Source: Microbacteriaceae bacterium PS02344
GTDB lineage: Bacteria > Actinomycetota > Actinomycetes > Actinomycetales > Microbacteriaceae
Assembly (NCBI GenBank): GCA_029959905.1
Contig: JASCNZ010000004.1
Location: 37,575-101,574 of the forward strand
Direction: 5' to 3'
Length of the DNA: 64,000 bases
Shown: in pieces, positions 16,444 through 24,941 of the stretch
Layout of the letters: each line of letters begins with the position of its first letter
Numbering within the stretch: the first letter of the stretch is position 1
Notes under the pieces: model-generated
Database searches by the model: none
Told to the model about the DNA's origin: nothing
What the model saw: the letters and a program-made list of their open reading frames with translations, nothing else
Position numbers and translations under genes: made by a program

Positions 16444-17298
16444 ATGACCACCCGAACCCGCCGCCTGCGGCGTCTTCCCTGGATCAGCAGCAGCATCGCC
16501 ATCGTCTTCTGCATCGTGTGGGCGTTCCCCGTCTACTGGATGGTCAATACGGCGTTCAAGCCCCGCTCCGAGATGCTCAGCAGCACCCCGCACTTCTTCC
16601 CCGAGGCCCCCACGTTCGACAACTTCGTCACCGCGATCGGCAGCGGCCAGTTCCTCGTCTACCTGCAGAACTCGGTGATCGTCGTCGCCGGTGCCGTGAT
16701 CCTCGCGATCGTGCTCAGCATCTTCGCCGCCGCGGCGCTGTCGCGCTTCCGGTTCCGCGGGCGCCGGGCCATCCTCGTGCTCATCCTCATCGTGCAGATG
16801 CTTCCCGGCACCGCCCTGCTCATCCCGCAGTTCCTCATCTTCAACTCGATGGGTCTGCTCGGCACGTACTGGGGCCTGATCTTCGCCTACGTCGCCAGCG
16901 TGCTGCCGTTCTCGATCTGGGTGATGCGCGGCTTCTTCCTCGCCATCCCGATCGAGATCGATGAGGCCGCCCGCATCGACGGAGCCTCCACGTGGCAGGT
17001 GCTCACGAAGGTGCTGTTCCCGCTCGTCATGCCGGGCATCGTGTCGAGCAGCGTCTTCGCGTTCATCGCCGCGTGGAACGACTACATCGTCGCGTTCACG
17101 TTCATGAAGGACCAGGCGAACTACACCCTCCCGGTGTGGCTGAACTCGTTCACCGTGTCGGTGGGCGGCGAACTCGGCACCGACTACGGCGGGCAGATGG
17201 CCGCCGCGACGCTGTTCTCGCTGCCCGTGGTCGTGTTCTTCATGATCATCCAGCGCAACCTCGTCACCGGCATGTCAGCCGGCGCCGTCAAGGGCTGA
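16444..17298 (+). CDS. Sugar ABC transporter permease 2 (MalG/LacG type)
   Basis: 284 aa, six membrane spans; first span near residues 17-38 (IAIVFCIVWAFPVYWMVNTA). The EAA motif is EIDEAARIDGASTWQVLTKV near residue 180, and the C-terminus ends with GMSAGAVKG, the ending typical of MalG-type subunits. It starts 1 bp after the upstream permease stop. With that protein it forms the importer channel for the amino-sugar-type binding protein. Confidence 0.9.
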   Translation: MTTRTRRLRRLPWISSSIAIVFCIVWAFPVYWMVNTAFKPRSEMLSSTPHFFPEAPTFDNFVTAIGSGQFLVYLQNSVIVVAGAVILAIVLSIFAAAALSRFRFRGRRAILVLILIVQMLPGTALLIPQFLIFNSMGLLGTYWGLIFAYVASVLPFSIWVMRGFFLAIPIEIDEAARIDGASTWQVLTKVLFPLVMPGIVSSSVFAFIAAWNDYIVAFTFMKDQANYTLPVWLNSFTVSVGGELGTDYGGQMAAATLFSLPVVVFFMIIQRNLVTGMSAGAVKG

Positions 17299-17307
17299 GC
17301 GCGACCG

Positions 17308-18486
17308 ATGACCCAGGCACTCCCCGGCGAGGAACCGGGCTCGACGCCGGAGCCCGCCGGGGGACAATGGGCTGTGGCCGATCTCCGCATCACGACCAAG
17401 GCGCTCCCCGAGCACAATCGCGTGCGCAACAGGGCGATGCTGCTGCAGACGCTCTTCCACGAGGGTCCGCGCAGCCGCGCCGACATCGCTCGGGGGTCTG
17501 GGCTCAACAAGGTCACCGTCTCGACGATCGTGGGCGAACTCATCGCGCAGGGCATCCTGGTCGAGGCCGGGCAGTCGGCCGACGTGCGCGTCGGCAAACC
17601 CGCGACTCTCGTGGCGATCGACGACGATTCCCGATCGGTGATCAGCCTCGACCTCAGCGACGCCCTGTCGTTCCGCGGCGCGGTGATGAACCTGCGCGGC
17701 CAGGTGTCGCACCAGCGCGACGTCGCGATGATCACGGAACGGGGCGATGCCGCGGTCGCACGCGTCGTGGAACTGGCCGGTGAGCTCCTCTCCGAAGCGC
17801 CCGCCGCCGTTCTCGGGATCGGCGTCGGCAGCCCGGGCATGGTGGATCGTGCGGGTGTCGTGCGCTTCGCGCCGCACCTCGGATGGTTCGACACCGACCT
17901 GCGCGGGGCGCTGGCCGAGCGCTTCGGAGTTCCCGTGCATGTCGTCAACGACGCGAACGGCATGGCGCTCGCGGTGCACACCTTCCGCGACAACGACGGG
18001 CGGAGCATCCTGGTCGTCACCATCCAGCGCGGTGCGGGCGCCGGGCTCATCGTCGGCGAGACCCTGGTCGACGGGGTCGATTTCGCTGCCGGGGAGATCG
18101 GCCATGTCGTGGTCGATCCGCGCCGTGAGACGAGCTGCCTGTGCGGTCGATCCGGATGCCTCGACTCCATCGTCGCGGTGCCGCAGATGCGGCGACGTCT
18201 CGGCGCGGGGGAGGACCGCGACGTCGTCATCGCGGACGCCGCGGAGGCGCTCGGCGCGGCCCTGGCGCCGATCATCTCGGTGCTCGGCGCGACGCACGTC
18301 GTGCTCGTCGGGCCGGAGGACATCCTCGACGAGGGGTTCGCGGCCGGCACCCGCGCACATCTCACCGAGCGCACCCTGCCCACCACGACCAGCACCATCA
18401 GCGTCGACATCGGATCGGACGGCGGACTGCTCGCCCTGCAGGGACCCCTCGTCGCCGTGCTCTCGGCAGAGCTGGGCATCTCGTGA
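17308..18486 (+). CDS. ROK-family transcriptional regulator 1
   Basis: 392 aa. An N-terminal winged helix (RADIARGSGLNKVTVSTIVG near 60-80) precedes a ROK (actin-like) domain with GIGVGSPGMVD, the sugar-binding segment and the zinc motif CLCGRSGCLDS near residue 275. It overlaps ROK 2 by GTGA and follows the permease by 9 bp, so regulator and transporter are co-transcribed. The likely site is the tandem TTAGT...TGACCTAAT repeat at 13818-13864. A GTG at 17374, after the GGGGGAC sequence, would remove an unstructured 22-residue N-terminal part and is a serious alternative start. Confidence 0.85.
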   Translation: MTQALPGEEPGSTPEPAGGQWAVADLRITTKALPEHNRVRNRAMLLQTLFHEGPRSRADIARGSGLNKVTVSTIVGELIAQGILVEAGQSADVRVGKPATLVAIDDDSRSVISLDLSDALSFRGAVMNLRGQVSHQRDVAMITERGDAAVARVVELAGELLSEAPAAVLGIGVGSPGMVDRAGVVRFAPHLGWFDTDLRGALAERFGVPVHVVNDANGMALAVHTFRDNDGRSILVVTIQRGAGAGLIVGETLVDGVDFAAGEIGHVVVDPRRETSCLCGRSGCLDSIVAVPQMRRRLGAGEDRDVVIADAAEALGAALAPIISVLGATHVVLVGPEDILDEGFAAGTRAHLTERTLPTTTSTISVDIGSDGGLLALQGPLVAVLSAELGIS

Positions 18487-19580
18487 GCGAGAAGGCGCTG
18501 CCCGAGCATGCGCGACAGGTGAACCGGTCGTTGATCCTCCGCACGCTGTTCCGCTGCGAGGCGATGAGCCGCGCCGACCTCGCGCGCGCCACCGGCCTCA
18601 CCCGCGTCAGCGTGTCGCGCATCGTCGACGACCTCGGTGCCGAGGGACTCGTGCGCGAGACGGGGCCGAGTCCCGAGGGCAGGGTGGGTAAGCCGAGCAC
18701 TCTCATCGCGCTCAACCCGGATGCCTACCACGTCGTCAGCCTCGATCTCTCGGCCTACGCCGAGCTGACCGGCGCCATCATGAACCTCGATGGTGACGTC
18801 GTGCACACCATGACGGTGCCCACCCGCGGAGCGCGGGGCACCGCTCTGCTCGACAAGGTGTGCGATCTCGCGGCGGCACTCGTGAAGCGCTCGACCGTTC
18901 GAGTGCTCGGGGTGGGTATCGGCTCGCCCGGCGTCGTCGGAGCCGATGGCGTGGTGCGCGAGGCCGTCGCCTTCCACTGGCACGACCTCGACGTCGCCGC
19001 GGCCGTGTCGGCGATCGTCCCGGTGCCCGTGCACATCGCCAACGACGCCAACGCCGCGGCGCTCGCCGCCCGCACGTACGGGCAGCCCAGCGCCGAGGAT
19101 CTCGCGCTCGTGCGCATCGGCCAGGGCATCGGCAGCGGGGTGATCGTCGGCGGGATGCTGGTCACCGGGCCCCGGTACACGGCCGGGGAGATCGGCCACG
19201 TGCTCGTCGAACCGGGGGGCGAGGTGTGTCGCTGCGGACGGCGCGGATGTCTCGAGGTCGTCGCGGCCGTGCCCTACGTGCGGCAGCGTCTGGCCGACGA
19301 CCCGTCCTCGGCGTCGGAGGTGCTCTCGAGGGCGGGGCGCGCGCTGGGCGAGGTGATGAGCCCCGTGGTCGCCGCCCTGGGCCTCGAACAGGTCGTCGTG
19401 TCGGGGCCGCTCGACATCGTGGGCGGCGTGTTCCTCGACGAGATGCGGGCTGCCATCGACCTGCATTCCCTCGCGATCGTCACAGACGACCTCGAGGTAC
19501 GGGTGGCCGTGCGCGGTGATGACATCGTGCTGCTCGGCGGCACGGCGCTCGTGATCGCCGAGGAGCTCGGCATCCGCTGA
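18483..19580 (+). CDS. ROK-family transcriptional regulator 2
   Basis: 365 aa, starting at GTG 18483 in a GTGA overlap with ROK 1. The winged helix (RADLARATGLTRVSVSRIVD) and the ROK domain (GVGIGSPGVVGADG, HIANDANAAALAA, zinc motif CRCGRRGCLEV) are complete. The opening KALPEH is shared with ROK 1, and the two align along their length, so they are tandem paralogues from duplication. Differences in the recognition helix (NKVTVSTIVG against TRVSVSRIVD) suggest related but not identical sites. They may form heterodimers or respond to different sugars; this is inference. Confidence 0.88.
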   Translation: MSEKALPEHARQVNRSLILRTLFRCEAMSRADLARATGLTRVSVSRIVDDLGAEGLVRETGPSPEGRVGKPSTLIALNPDAYHVVSLDLSAYAELTGAIMNLDGDVVHTMTVPTRGARGTALLDKVCDLAAALVKRSTVRVLGVGIGSPGVVGADGVVREAVAFHWHDLDVAAAVSAIVPVPVHIANDANAAALAARTYGQPSAEDLALVRIGQGIGSGVIVGGMLVTGPRYTAGEIGHVLVEPGGEVCRCGRRGCLEVVAAVPYVRQRLADDPSSASEVLSRAGRALGEVMSPVVAALGLEQVVVSGPLDIVGGVFLDEMRAAIDLHSLAIVTDDLEVRVAVRGDDIVLLGGTALVIAEELGIR

Positions 19581-19614
19581 TCCGGCTCCGCGCCGACTGA
19601 CCCCGCGCCCGAGT

Positions 19615-19690
19615 CCTCGCAGATCTGCACGATCACGCAGGACCAGGACGGTATCGCTGCGTGAATCTGCAGATCTGCGAGATTCTGCGG
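19615..19690. repeat. Intergenic palindromic repeat family 1, copy 4
   Basis: Left arm 19615-19640 contains CTCGCAGATCTGCACGATCA, right arm 19656-19690 is the imperfect inverse with one extra base. It lies between convergent ROK 2 and purQ genes, like copies 1 and 3. Confidence 0.85.
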
Positions 19691-19704
19691 GAGGTCCCGC
19701 GCGC

Positions 19705-20412
19705 TTACGCGGCGACGCGGGCGACCGCGGCGATCGCGCTCGCGAAGAAGCCGACGCCGTCGATGCCGGAGCGCATCGCGGCGGAGGTGTTCGGGCCGAA
19801 GCCGGCCTCGGTGGCGTGCTCGGGGTGCGGCATGAGCCCCACGACGTTGCCCGCCTCGTTCGTGATGCCGGCGATGTCGCGCAGCGAGCCGTTCGGGTTG
19901 ACGCCCGCGTAGCGGAAGGCCACGAGCCCTTCGCCCTCGATGCGGTCGAGGGTCTGCTCGTCGGCGATGTACCCGCCGTCGGCGTTCTTCAACGGGATGA
20001 CGATCTCCTGCCCGCGGCGGAACTCGTTCGTCCACGCGGTGTCGGAGTTCTCGACGACCAGGCGCTGGTCGCGACGGATGAAGTGCTGGTGGCTGTTGCG
20101 GATGAGTCCGCCGGGCAGCAGGTGCGACTCGACGAGCATCTGGAAGCCGTTGCAGATGCCGAGCACGGGCATGCCCTTCGCCGCCGCATCCTTGACCTCG
20201 GCCATGATCGGCGAGAGCGCTGCGATGGCACCCGCACGCAGGTAGTCGCCGTAACTGAAGCCACCGGGCAGCACGAGCGCGTCGACCCCGTCGAGATCGT
20301 GCGAGCCGTGCCACAGGGCGACGGGCTCGGCGCCGGCGATGCGCACGGCGCGCTGCGCGTCGCGATCGTCGAGCGAGCCCGGGAAGGTGACGACGCCGAT
20401 GCGGACGGTCAC
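19705..20412 (-). CDS. purQ: Phosphoribosylformylglycinamidine synthase, glutaminase subunit
   Basis: 235 aa. A class I glutaminase with nucleophile Cys87 in GICNGFQM and the HPEHA motif (catalytic His and Glu) near residue 207. It supplies ammonia from glutamine to PurL for step four of purine synthesis, in a complex with PurS. It overlaps purS by ATGA. purL is not in the window, although it is often adjacent. The family 1 repeat follows the stop. Confidence 0.96.
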   Translation of the reverse strand: MTVRIGVVTFPGSLDDRDAQRAVRIAGAEPVALWHGSHDLDGVDALVLPGGFSYGDYLRAGAIAALSPIMAEVKDAAAKGMPVLGICNGFQMLVESHLLPGGLIRNSHQHFIRRDQRLVVENSDTAWTNEFRRGQEIVIPLKNADGGYIADEQTLDRIEGEGLVAFRYAGVNPNGSLRDIAGITNEAGNVVGLMPHPEHATEAGFGPNTSAAMRSGIDGVGFFASAIAAVARVAA

Positions 20413-20657
20413 TCGACGACCTCGATGCCCACGACGTCTTCGATCACCTGGTTCGAGAGCACCTCGTCGGCGATGCGGCGGGTCTCGGCGAGCAGCTCGT
20501 CGGTGACCTCGCCTTCGACCGTGAGCTCGAAGCGCTTGCCGATGCGCACATCGGTGAAGCCCTCGACGCCGAGTCGGGCGAATGCGCCGGTGACGGCCTT
20601 CCCCTGCGGGTCGAGCAGTTCGGACTTGGGCATGACGTCGACGACGATGGTGGGCAT
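20409..20657 (-). CDS. purS: Phosphoribosylformylglycinamidine synthase subunit PurS
   Basis: 82 aa, the usual size of PurS. The sequence [20 protein letters not shown] at the N-terminus and the RIGKRFEL segment are family marks. PurS bridges PurL and PurQ. Its stop overlaps the purQ start (ATGA). The 93-bp gap to apt shows no recognisable purine riboswitch. Confidence 0.95.
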   Translation of the reverse strand: MPTIVVDVMPKSELLDPQGKAVTGAFARLGVEGFTDVRIGKRFELTVEGEVTDELLAETRRIADEVLSNQVIEDVVGIEVVE

Positions 20658-20750
20658 GAACGGCTCCAGAAGTCGCGGGAGGGCTGGCGCGATCAGTCTA
20701 CCGTCCCGGGCGGGTCGCCCCGCCGCGGGCTGCGGCGTCGATCGCGCGGC

Positions 20751-21281
20751 TCAGGCGTGGAAGACGGTGTGCAGGTCGCCGATCAGGTCGCGGCCGCCGA
20801 GGCCGTCGATCTCGAACAGCACCGAGATGCCGGTGACGTGGCTGCCGAGGCGCTCGACGAGCTGCCGGCCCGCAGCCAGCGTTCCTCCGGTCGCAAGTAC
20901 GTCGTCGATCAGCAGCACGCGCGAGCCCGCGGGCAGGTCGTCGTGCATCTCGATCGTCGCGGTGCCGTACTCGAGCGCGTAGTCGACGGATGCCGCGGGG
21001 CGGGGCAGCTTACCGGCCTTGCGGATCGGGACGAGCCCCACGCCGGCGGCGATCGCGGCGGCGCTCGCGAGGATGAACCCGCGGGCCTCGATCCCCGCGA
21101 TGACGTCGAACTGCCCGGCGAACGGTTCGATGATCGCCTCGGTGGTGACGCGCAGCGCCTCGGCGTCGGCGAGCAGGGGCGTGATGTCGCGGAAGACGAT
21201 CCCGGGCTCGGGGTAGTCGGGCACGCTCCGGATCAGGGCTTCGGCGCGGCGGAGGGCGGGGGAGAGTTCGGCTTCGGGCAC
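20751..21281 (-). CDS. apt: Adenine phosphoribosyltransferase
   Basis: 176 aa. The PRPP-binding motif VLLIDDVLATGGTLAAG is near residue 120, and GIEARGFILASAAAIAAGVG and PRPAASVDYALEYG are the other Apt signatures. It makes AMP from adenine and PRPP, next to the de novo genes purS and purQ. The start is GTG at 21281; the region before it has GAGGGG but no strong ribosome site. Confidence 0.94.
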   Translation of the reverse strand: MPEAELSPALRRAEALIRSVPDYPEPGIVFRDITPLLADAEALRVTTEAIIEPFAGQFDVIAGIEARGFILASAAAIAAGVGLVPIRKAGKLPRPAASVDYALEYGTATIEMHDDLPAGSRVLLIDDVLATGGTLAAGRQLVERLGSHVTGISVLFEIDGLGGRDLIGDLHTVFHA

Positions 21282-21431
21282 CGAGCAAGGGTACCCCTCG
21301 GTGCCGCCGCGACCCGAACTCAGGACAACCGGCGCCCTGAGCCGCGTTCCGGAACTGGACGGGCCGATCAGCGCTCGTCAGTCGCGAGTTCGCGTCGGAG
21401 CGGGGCGGTGCCTCGGTGCGGAGAGTGGCTC
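21282..21431. other. Upstream part of the 313-bp gap 21282-21594
   Basis: Between divergent apt and the sugar operon. The right part holds the promoter and operators listed next; in 21282-21431 I see no gene, repeat or RNA motif. Confidence 0.5.
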
Positions 21432-21488
21432 TTGACACGTTTGGGAGCGCTCCCATACAGTGGCCGAAACGTCGTGGGAGCGCTCCCA
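21432..21488 (+). promoter_or_regulatory. Promoter with two CebR-type operators
   Basis: TTGACA (21432-21437) and TACAGT (21456-21461) are 18 bp apart. The perfect palindrome TGGGAGCGCTCCCA occurs in the spacer (21442-21455) and again at 21475-21488, 33 bp downstream. This is exactly the operator of the cellobiose repressor CebR in Streptomyces. The LacI protein at 26452-27447 is the probable repressor. Confidence 0.9.
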
Positions 21489-21594
21489 CCGAAGGGCTTC
21501 GCACCATCGGTCATCGGGACGCACCGCCTCTGCACGACCCTCTGCACGACCTCCCGCGCCACCCACCCCGCACCACCTCACAAAGGAGTGAACA

Positions 21595-22902
21595 GTGAAC
21601 GCACGCGCCCGCCACCGGGTACTCATCACCGCCGCCGTGGCATCCGCCTCGGCCCTCGCCCTCGCCGGCTGCGCCGGAGGGACCAGCGACGGTCAGGCCG
21701 GAGCCGACGAGAAGATCACCCTGACCGTCACCACATTCGGCACCTTCGGCTACGACGACCTGTACGACGAGTACGAGCAAGCGCACCCGAACATCACCAT
21801 CGAGGCGACGAACATCGACACGGGCGGCAACGCCCGCACCGACGCCTTCACCAAGATCGCCGCCGGCTCGGGCCTCAGCGACATCGTCGCGATCGAGGAG
21901 GGATGGCTCGGCGCCGTCATGGACGTCTCCGACACCTTCGTCGACCTGCGCGACTACGGCATCGAGGACCGCAAGGACGACTGGGTCGACTGGAAGTACG
22001 GACAGGCGACGGATGCCGAGGGCCGGGTCATCGGTTACGGCACCGACATCGGCCCCTCGGGCATCTGCTACAACGGCGCCGCGTTCGAGGCAGCGGGTCT
22101 GCCGAGCGACCGTGAATCTGTCGCAGCTCTGCTCGAGGGCGACTGGGAGAACTACTTCCAGGTCGGCGCCGACTACACCGCGGCGACCGGCAAGGCCTGG
22201 TACGACCACTCCGGCTTCGTCTGGAACGCGATGGTGAACCAGCTCGAAGAGGGCTACTACACCTCCGACGGCGAGCTGAACGTCGAGGGCAACGCCGAGC
22301 TGCAGGAGCGCTTCGAGCTTCTCGGTGCGGCGACCGAGGGCGGCCAGTCGGCCGCGCAGACCGCCTGGGACTGGAACGGCGGCAAGTCGTTCGTCGACGG
22401 CACCTTCGCCACGTTCGTGTGCCCGGGGTGGATGCTCGGCGTCGTGCAGGGTCAGGTCGAGGCCGGCGGCGGCGACGCGTCGACGGGCTGGGACTTCGCC
22501 GACGTCTTCCCGGGTGGCGCGGCCAACTGGGGCGGTGCGTTCCTGTCGATCCCCGAGAGCTCGCAGCACAAGGAGGCGGCGGCCGACCTCGCCGACTGGC
22601 TGACGCAGCCCGAGCAGCAGGTGAAGCAGTCGGCCGCGGCCGGCAACTTCCCCTCGACCGTCGAGGCCCAGGAGTCGCTGGCCTCCGATGCGACCCCGAA
22701 CGCCTTCTTCAACGACGCCCCGACGGGCGCGATCCTCGCCGCGCGGGCGAAGGGCGTGGTCGCGCAGTTCAAGGGTGCGGACGACTCGGTCATCCAGGAG
22801 AACGTCTTCGGCCCGGCACTCACCGCTCTCGACCGCGGCGAGACCGACACCGAGGGCGCCTGGAAGCAGGCCCTGTCCCTCCTCGACGAACTGGTCGGCT
22901 GA
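21595..22902 (+). CDS. Cellobiose/cello-oligosaccharide-type ABC substrate-binding lipoprotein
   Basis: 435 aa, family 1 solute-binding protein with a lipobox LAGC at Cys23 (ALALAGCAGG). Segments such as TLTVTTFGTFGYDDLYDEYE and KIAAGSGLSDIVAIEEGWLG resemble CebE/BglE proteins, with aromatic residues (WYDHSGFVWNAM, TAWDWNGGKSF) for sugar stacking. GTG is the start, with AAAGGAG 4-5 bases upstream. The CebR operator pair in the promoter, plus GH1 and LacI genes downstream, point to cellobiose or another beta-glucoside as ligand. No ATPase gene is present. Confidence 0.9.
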   Translation: MNARARHRVLITAAVASASALALAGCAGGTSDGQAGADEKITLTVTTFGTFGYDDLYDEYEQAHPNITIEATNIDTGGNARTDAFTKIAAGSGLSDIVAIEEGWLGAVMDVSDTFVDLRDYGIEDRKDDWVDWKYGQATDAEGRVIGYGTDIGPSGICYNGAAFEAAGLPSDRESVAALLEGDWENYFQVGADYTAATGKAWYDHSGFVWNAMVNQLEEGYYTSDGELNVEGNAELQERFELLGAATEGGQSAAQTAWDWNGGKSFVDGTFATFVCPGWMLGVVQGQVEAGGGDASTGWDFADVFPGGAANWGGAFLSIPESSQHKEAAADLADWLTQPEQQVKQSAAAGNFPSTVEAQESLASDATPNAFFNDAPTGAILAARAKGVVAQFKGADDSVIQENVFGPALTALDRGETDTEGAWKQALSLLDELVG

Positions 22903-22914
22903 CCCCGGCCCCCT

Positions 22915-22972
22915 TCCCGTCGCAGTTTCCATCGGTCGCGCCCGCGCGCGCCGACGGGAACCGCGACGGGAG
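22915..22972 (+). repeat. Palindromic repeat family 3, copy 1 (between binding protein and permease)
   Basis: TCCCGTCGCAGTTTCCATCG (22915-22934) pairs with the inverse at 22951-22972 with four mismatches. The same family occurs as a perfect stem at 58431-58489. As with 15366-15400, a hairpin separates the binding-protein gene from the permease gene. Confidence 0.8.
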
Positions 22973-22999
22973 CACCGGATCCTGGATGAGGACAGCACC

Positions 23000-24049
23000 A
23001 TGACTCTCACTGCACCGCCTGCGCAGGCGCAGACGGCGACGGCATCGGAGACCACCCCGGATGCCCGCCCCCGGCGCTCCTGGCGCCACCGGGCCTCGCG
23101 GTTCGACCAGCGGGCCTCGCCGTACCTCTACATCTCGCCGTTCTTCCTGCTGTTCGGTCTCGTCGGCCTCTTCCCGCTGCTGTACACGGTCTACGTCGCC
23201 GTGCACGAGTGGGACCTGCTGAAGGGCGAGGGCGGCTTCGTCGGCCTCGGCAACTTCGTCGAGATCCTCGGCGACGGCATGTTCTGGAACTCGATCCGCA
23301 ACACGCTGAGCATCTTCCTGCTCTCCGCCATTCCCCAGCTCGGCGTCGCCCTCGCGATCGCCGCGCTGCTCGACCGCGGGCTGCGGGCCCCGACGTTCTG
23401 GCGCATGAGCGTGCTCATCCCGTTCGTGGTGACCCCGGTGGCGGTCGCGATCATCTTCTCGAGCGTCTTCAATGAGGCCGACGGGCTGGCCAACAACCTG
23501 CTCAACCTCGTCGGCATCGCCCATCAGCAGTGGAAGCACGACACCCTGCTGTCGCACCTCGCCATCGCGATCATGGTGAACTTCCGCTGGACGGGATACA
23601 ACGCGCTCATCCTGCTCGCGGCGATGCAGTCCGTACCACGTGACCTCTACGAGTCGGCGGCTCTCGACGGCGCGGGTGCCGTGCGCCGCTTCTTCTCGAT
23701 CACGATCCCGACGATCCGCCCCACGCTCATCTTCGTCGTCATCACGGCGACGATCGGCGGGCTGCAGATCTTCGCCGAGCCCCGGCTCTTCGACGTGTCG
23801 ACCGCCGGCGGCATCGGCGGCAGCGATCGGCAGTTCCAGACGACGGTCCTGTTCCTGTGGGAGCTCGCCTTCTTCCGTCGGGACCTCGGCGAGGCATCCG
23901 CCGTCGCGATCCTGTTGTTCCTGCTGATCGTCGGCATCGGCGTGATCAACTTCCTCATCTCGCGGCGCATCGCCACGGGGGATGCCGCCACCAGCCGTCG
24001 CGCGCGCCGTCGTGCCGCGCGCACCCGCGTCGAGGAGGACGCCCGATGA
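23000..24049 (+). CDS. Sugar ABC transporter permease 1 (CebF type)
   Basis: 349 aa with six spans (first: YLYISPFFLLFGLVGLFPLL, near residue 45). The EAA loop is LYESAALDGAGAVRRFFSIT near residue 217. The N-terminus and C-terminus are Arg-rich. It overlaps the next permease by ATGA. It follows the family 3 hairpin, and its product with the next gene makes the cello-oligosaccharide-type channel. Confidence 0.9.
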   Translation: MTLTAPPAQAQTATASETTPDARPRRSWRHRASRFDQRASPYLYISPFFLLFGLVGLFPLLYTVYVAVHEWDLLKGEGGFVGLGNFVEILGDGMFWNSIRNTLSIFLLSAIPQLGVALAIAALLDRGLRAPTFWRMSVLIPFVVTPVAVAIIFSSVFNEADGLANNLLNLVGIAHQQWKHDTLLSHLAIAIMVNFRWTGYNALILLAAMQSVPRDLYESAALDGAGAVRRFFSITIPTIRPTLIFVVITATIGGLQIFAEPRLFDVSTAGGIGGSDRQFQTTVLFLWELAFFRRDLGEASAVAILLFLLIVGIGVINFLISRRIATGDAATSRRARRRAARTRVEEDAR

Positions 24050-24936
24050 CCGCGACCATGGCGCTCAGCGTCCCCGAGAAGATCCGTCGCCGCCGCGCGG
24101 CATCCGGCGGCACCGCCGGCATCGGCAGCCGCCCCGGATTCCTCACCTACGGATTGCTCACCGCCTTCGTGCTCGGCAGCGCCTACCCGCTGTGGTGGTC
24201 GTTCGTCGTCGCGAGCGGCACGAACGCGACCCGCGGTGAGACGGTGCCGCTGATCCCCGGCGGCAACTTCGTCGCCAACGCGGCGAAGGTGCTCGACGCG
24301 ATCCCGTTCTGGCTGGCCCTGGGCAATTCGTTCCTCATCTCGGGCATCATCACGCTGTCGGTGGTGACGTTCTCGACGCTCGCGGGATATGCGTTCGCGA
24401 AGCTCCGGTTCCGCGGGCGCGACGGCCTCATGGTGTTCGTGATCGCCACCATGGCGATCCCCACGCAGCTCGGCATCATCCCGTTGTTCATGCTCATGCG
24501 TGAGCTGGGCTGGACCGGATCGATCGGCGCGGTGATCGTGCCGACGCTCGTCACCGCGTTCGGTGTGTTCTTCATGCGTCAGTACCTCGTGGACGTCATC
24601 CCCGACGAGCTCATCGAGGCGGCGCGCATGGACGGTGCGAACCAGCTCCGCACCTTCCTCACCGTCGGGCTCCCCGCCGCCCGCCCGGCGATGGCCATCC
24701 TCGGCCTGTTCACGTTCATGACCGCGTGGACCGACTACCTGTGGCCCCTCATCGTGCTCTCCCCGCAGAACCCGACCCTCCAGACCGCACTCAGCCAACT
24801 GCAGTCCGGTTACTACATCGACTACTCGATCGTGCTCGCCGGCGCGGTGCTCGCGACCCTCCCCCTGCTCGTGCTCTTCGTGGCCGCGGGCAGGCAGCTG
24901 GTCAGTGGCATCATGGCGGGCGCGGTGAAAGGATGA
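24046..24936 (+). CDS. Sugar ABC transporter permease 2 (CebG type)
   Basis: 296 aa with six spans, first near residues 35-55. The EAA motif is ELIEAARMDGANQLRTFLTV near residue 188, and the C-terminus ends GIMAGAVKG as in other MalG-type subunits. It is coupled upstream by ATGA and ends within the GH1 gene leader (AAAGGATGACC), so the transporter and glucosidase are one operon. Confidence 0.92.
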   Translation: MTATMALSVPEKIRRRRAASGGTAGIGSRPGFLTYGLLTAFVLGSAYPLWWSFVVASGTNATRGETVPLIPGGNFVANAAKVLDAIPFWLALGNSFLISGIITLSVVTFSTLAGYAFAKLRFRGRDGLMVFVIATMAIPTQLGIIPLFMLMRELGWTGSIGAVIVPTLVTAFGVFFMRQYLVDVIPDELIEAARMDGANQLRTFLTVGLPAARPAMAILGLFTFMTAWTDYLWPLIVLSPQNPTLQTALSQLQSGYYIDYSIVLAGAVLATLPLLVLFVAAGRQLVSGIMAGAVKG

Positions 24937-24941
24937 CCTCT

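Noticed and set aside
17184..19466. Minus-strand frame of 760 aa over the two ROK genes
   Set aside because: ROK genes are complete with zinc motifs; the antisense frame shows no family or start signal.
20658..20750. Purine riboswitch before purS
   Set aside because: The gap is 93 bp, GC-rich, and has none of the conserved loop-loop or three-way junction bases of a purine aptamer.
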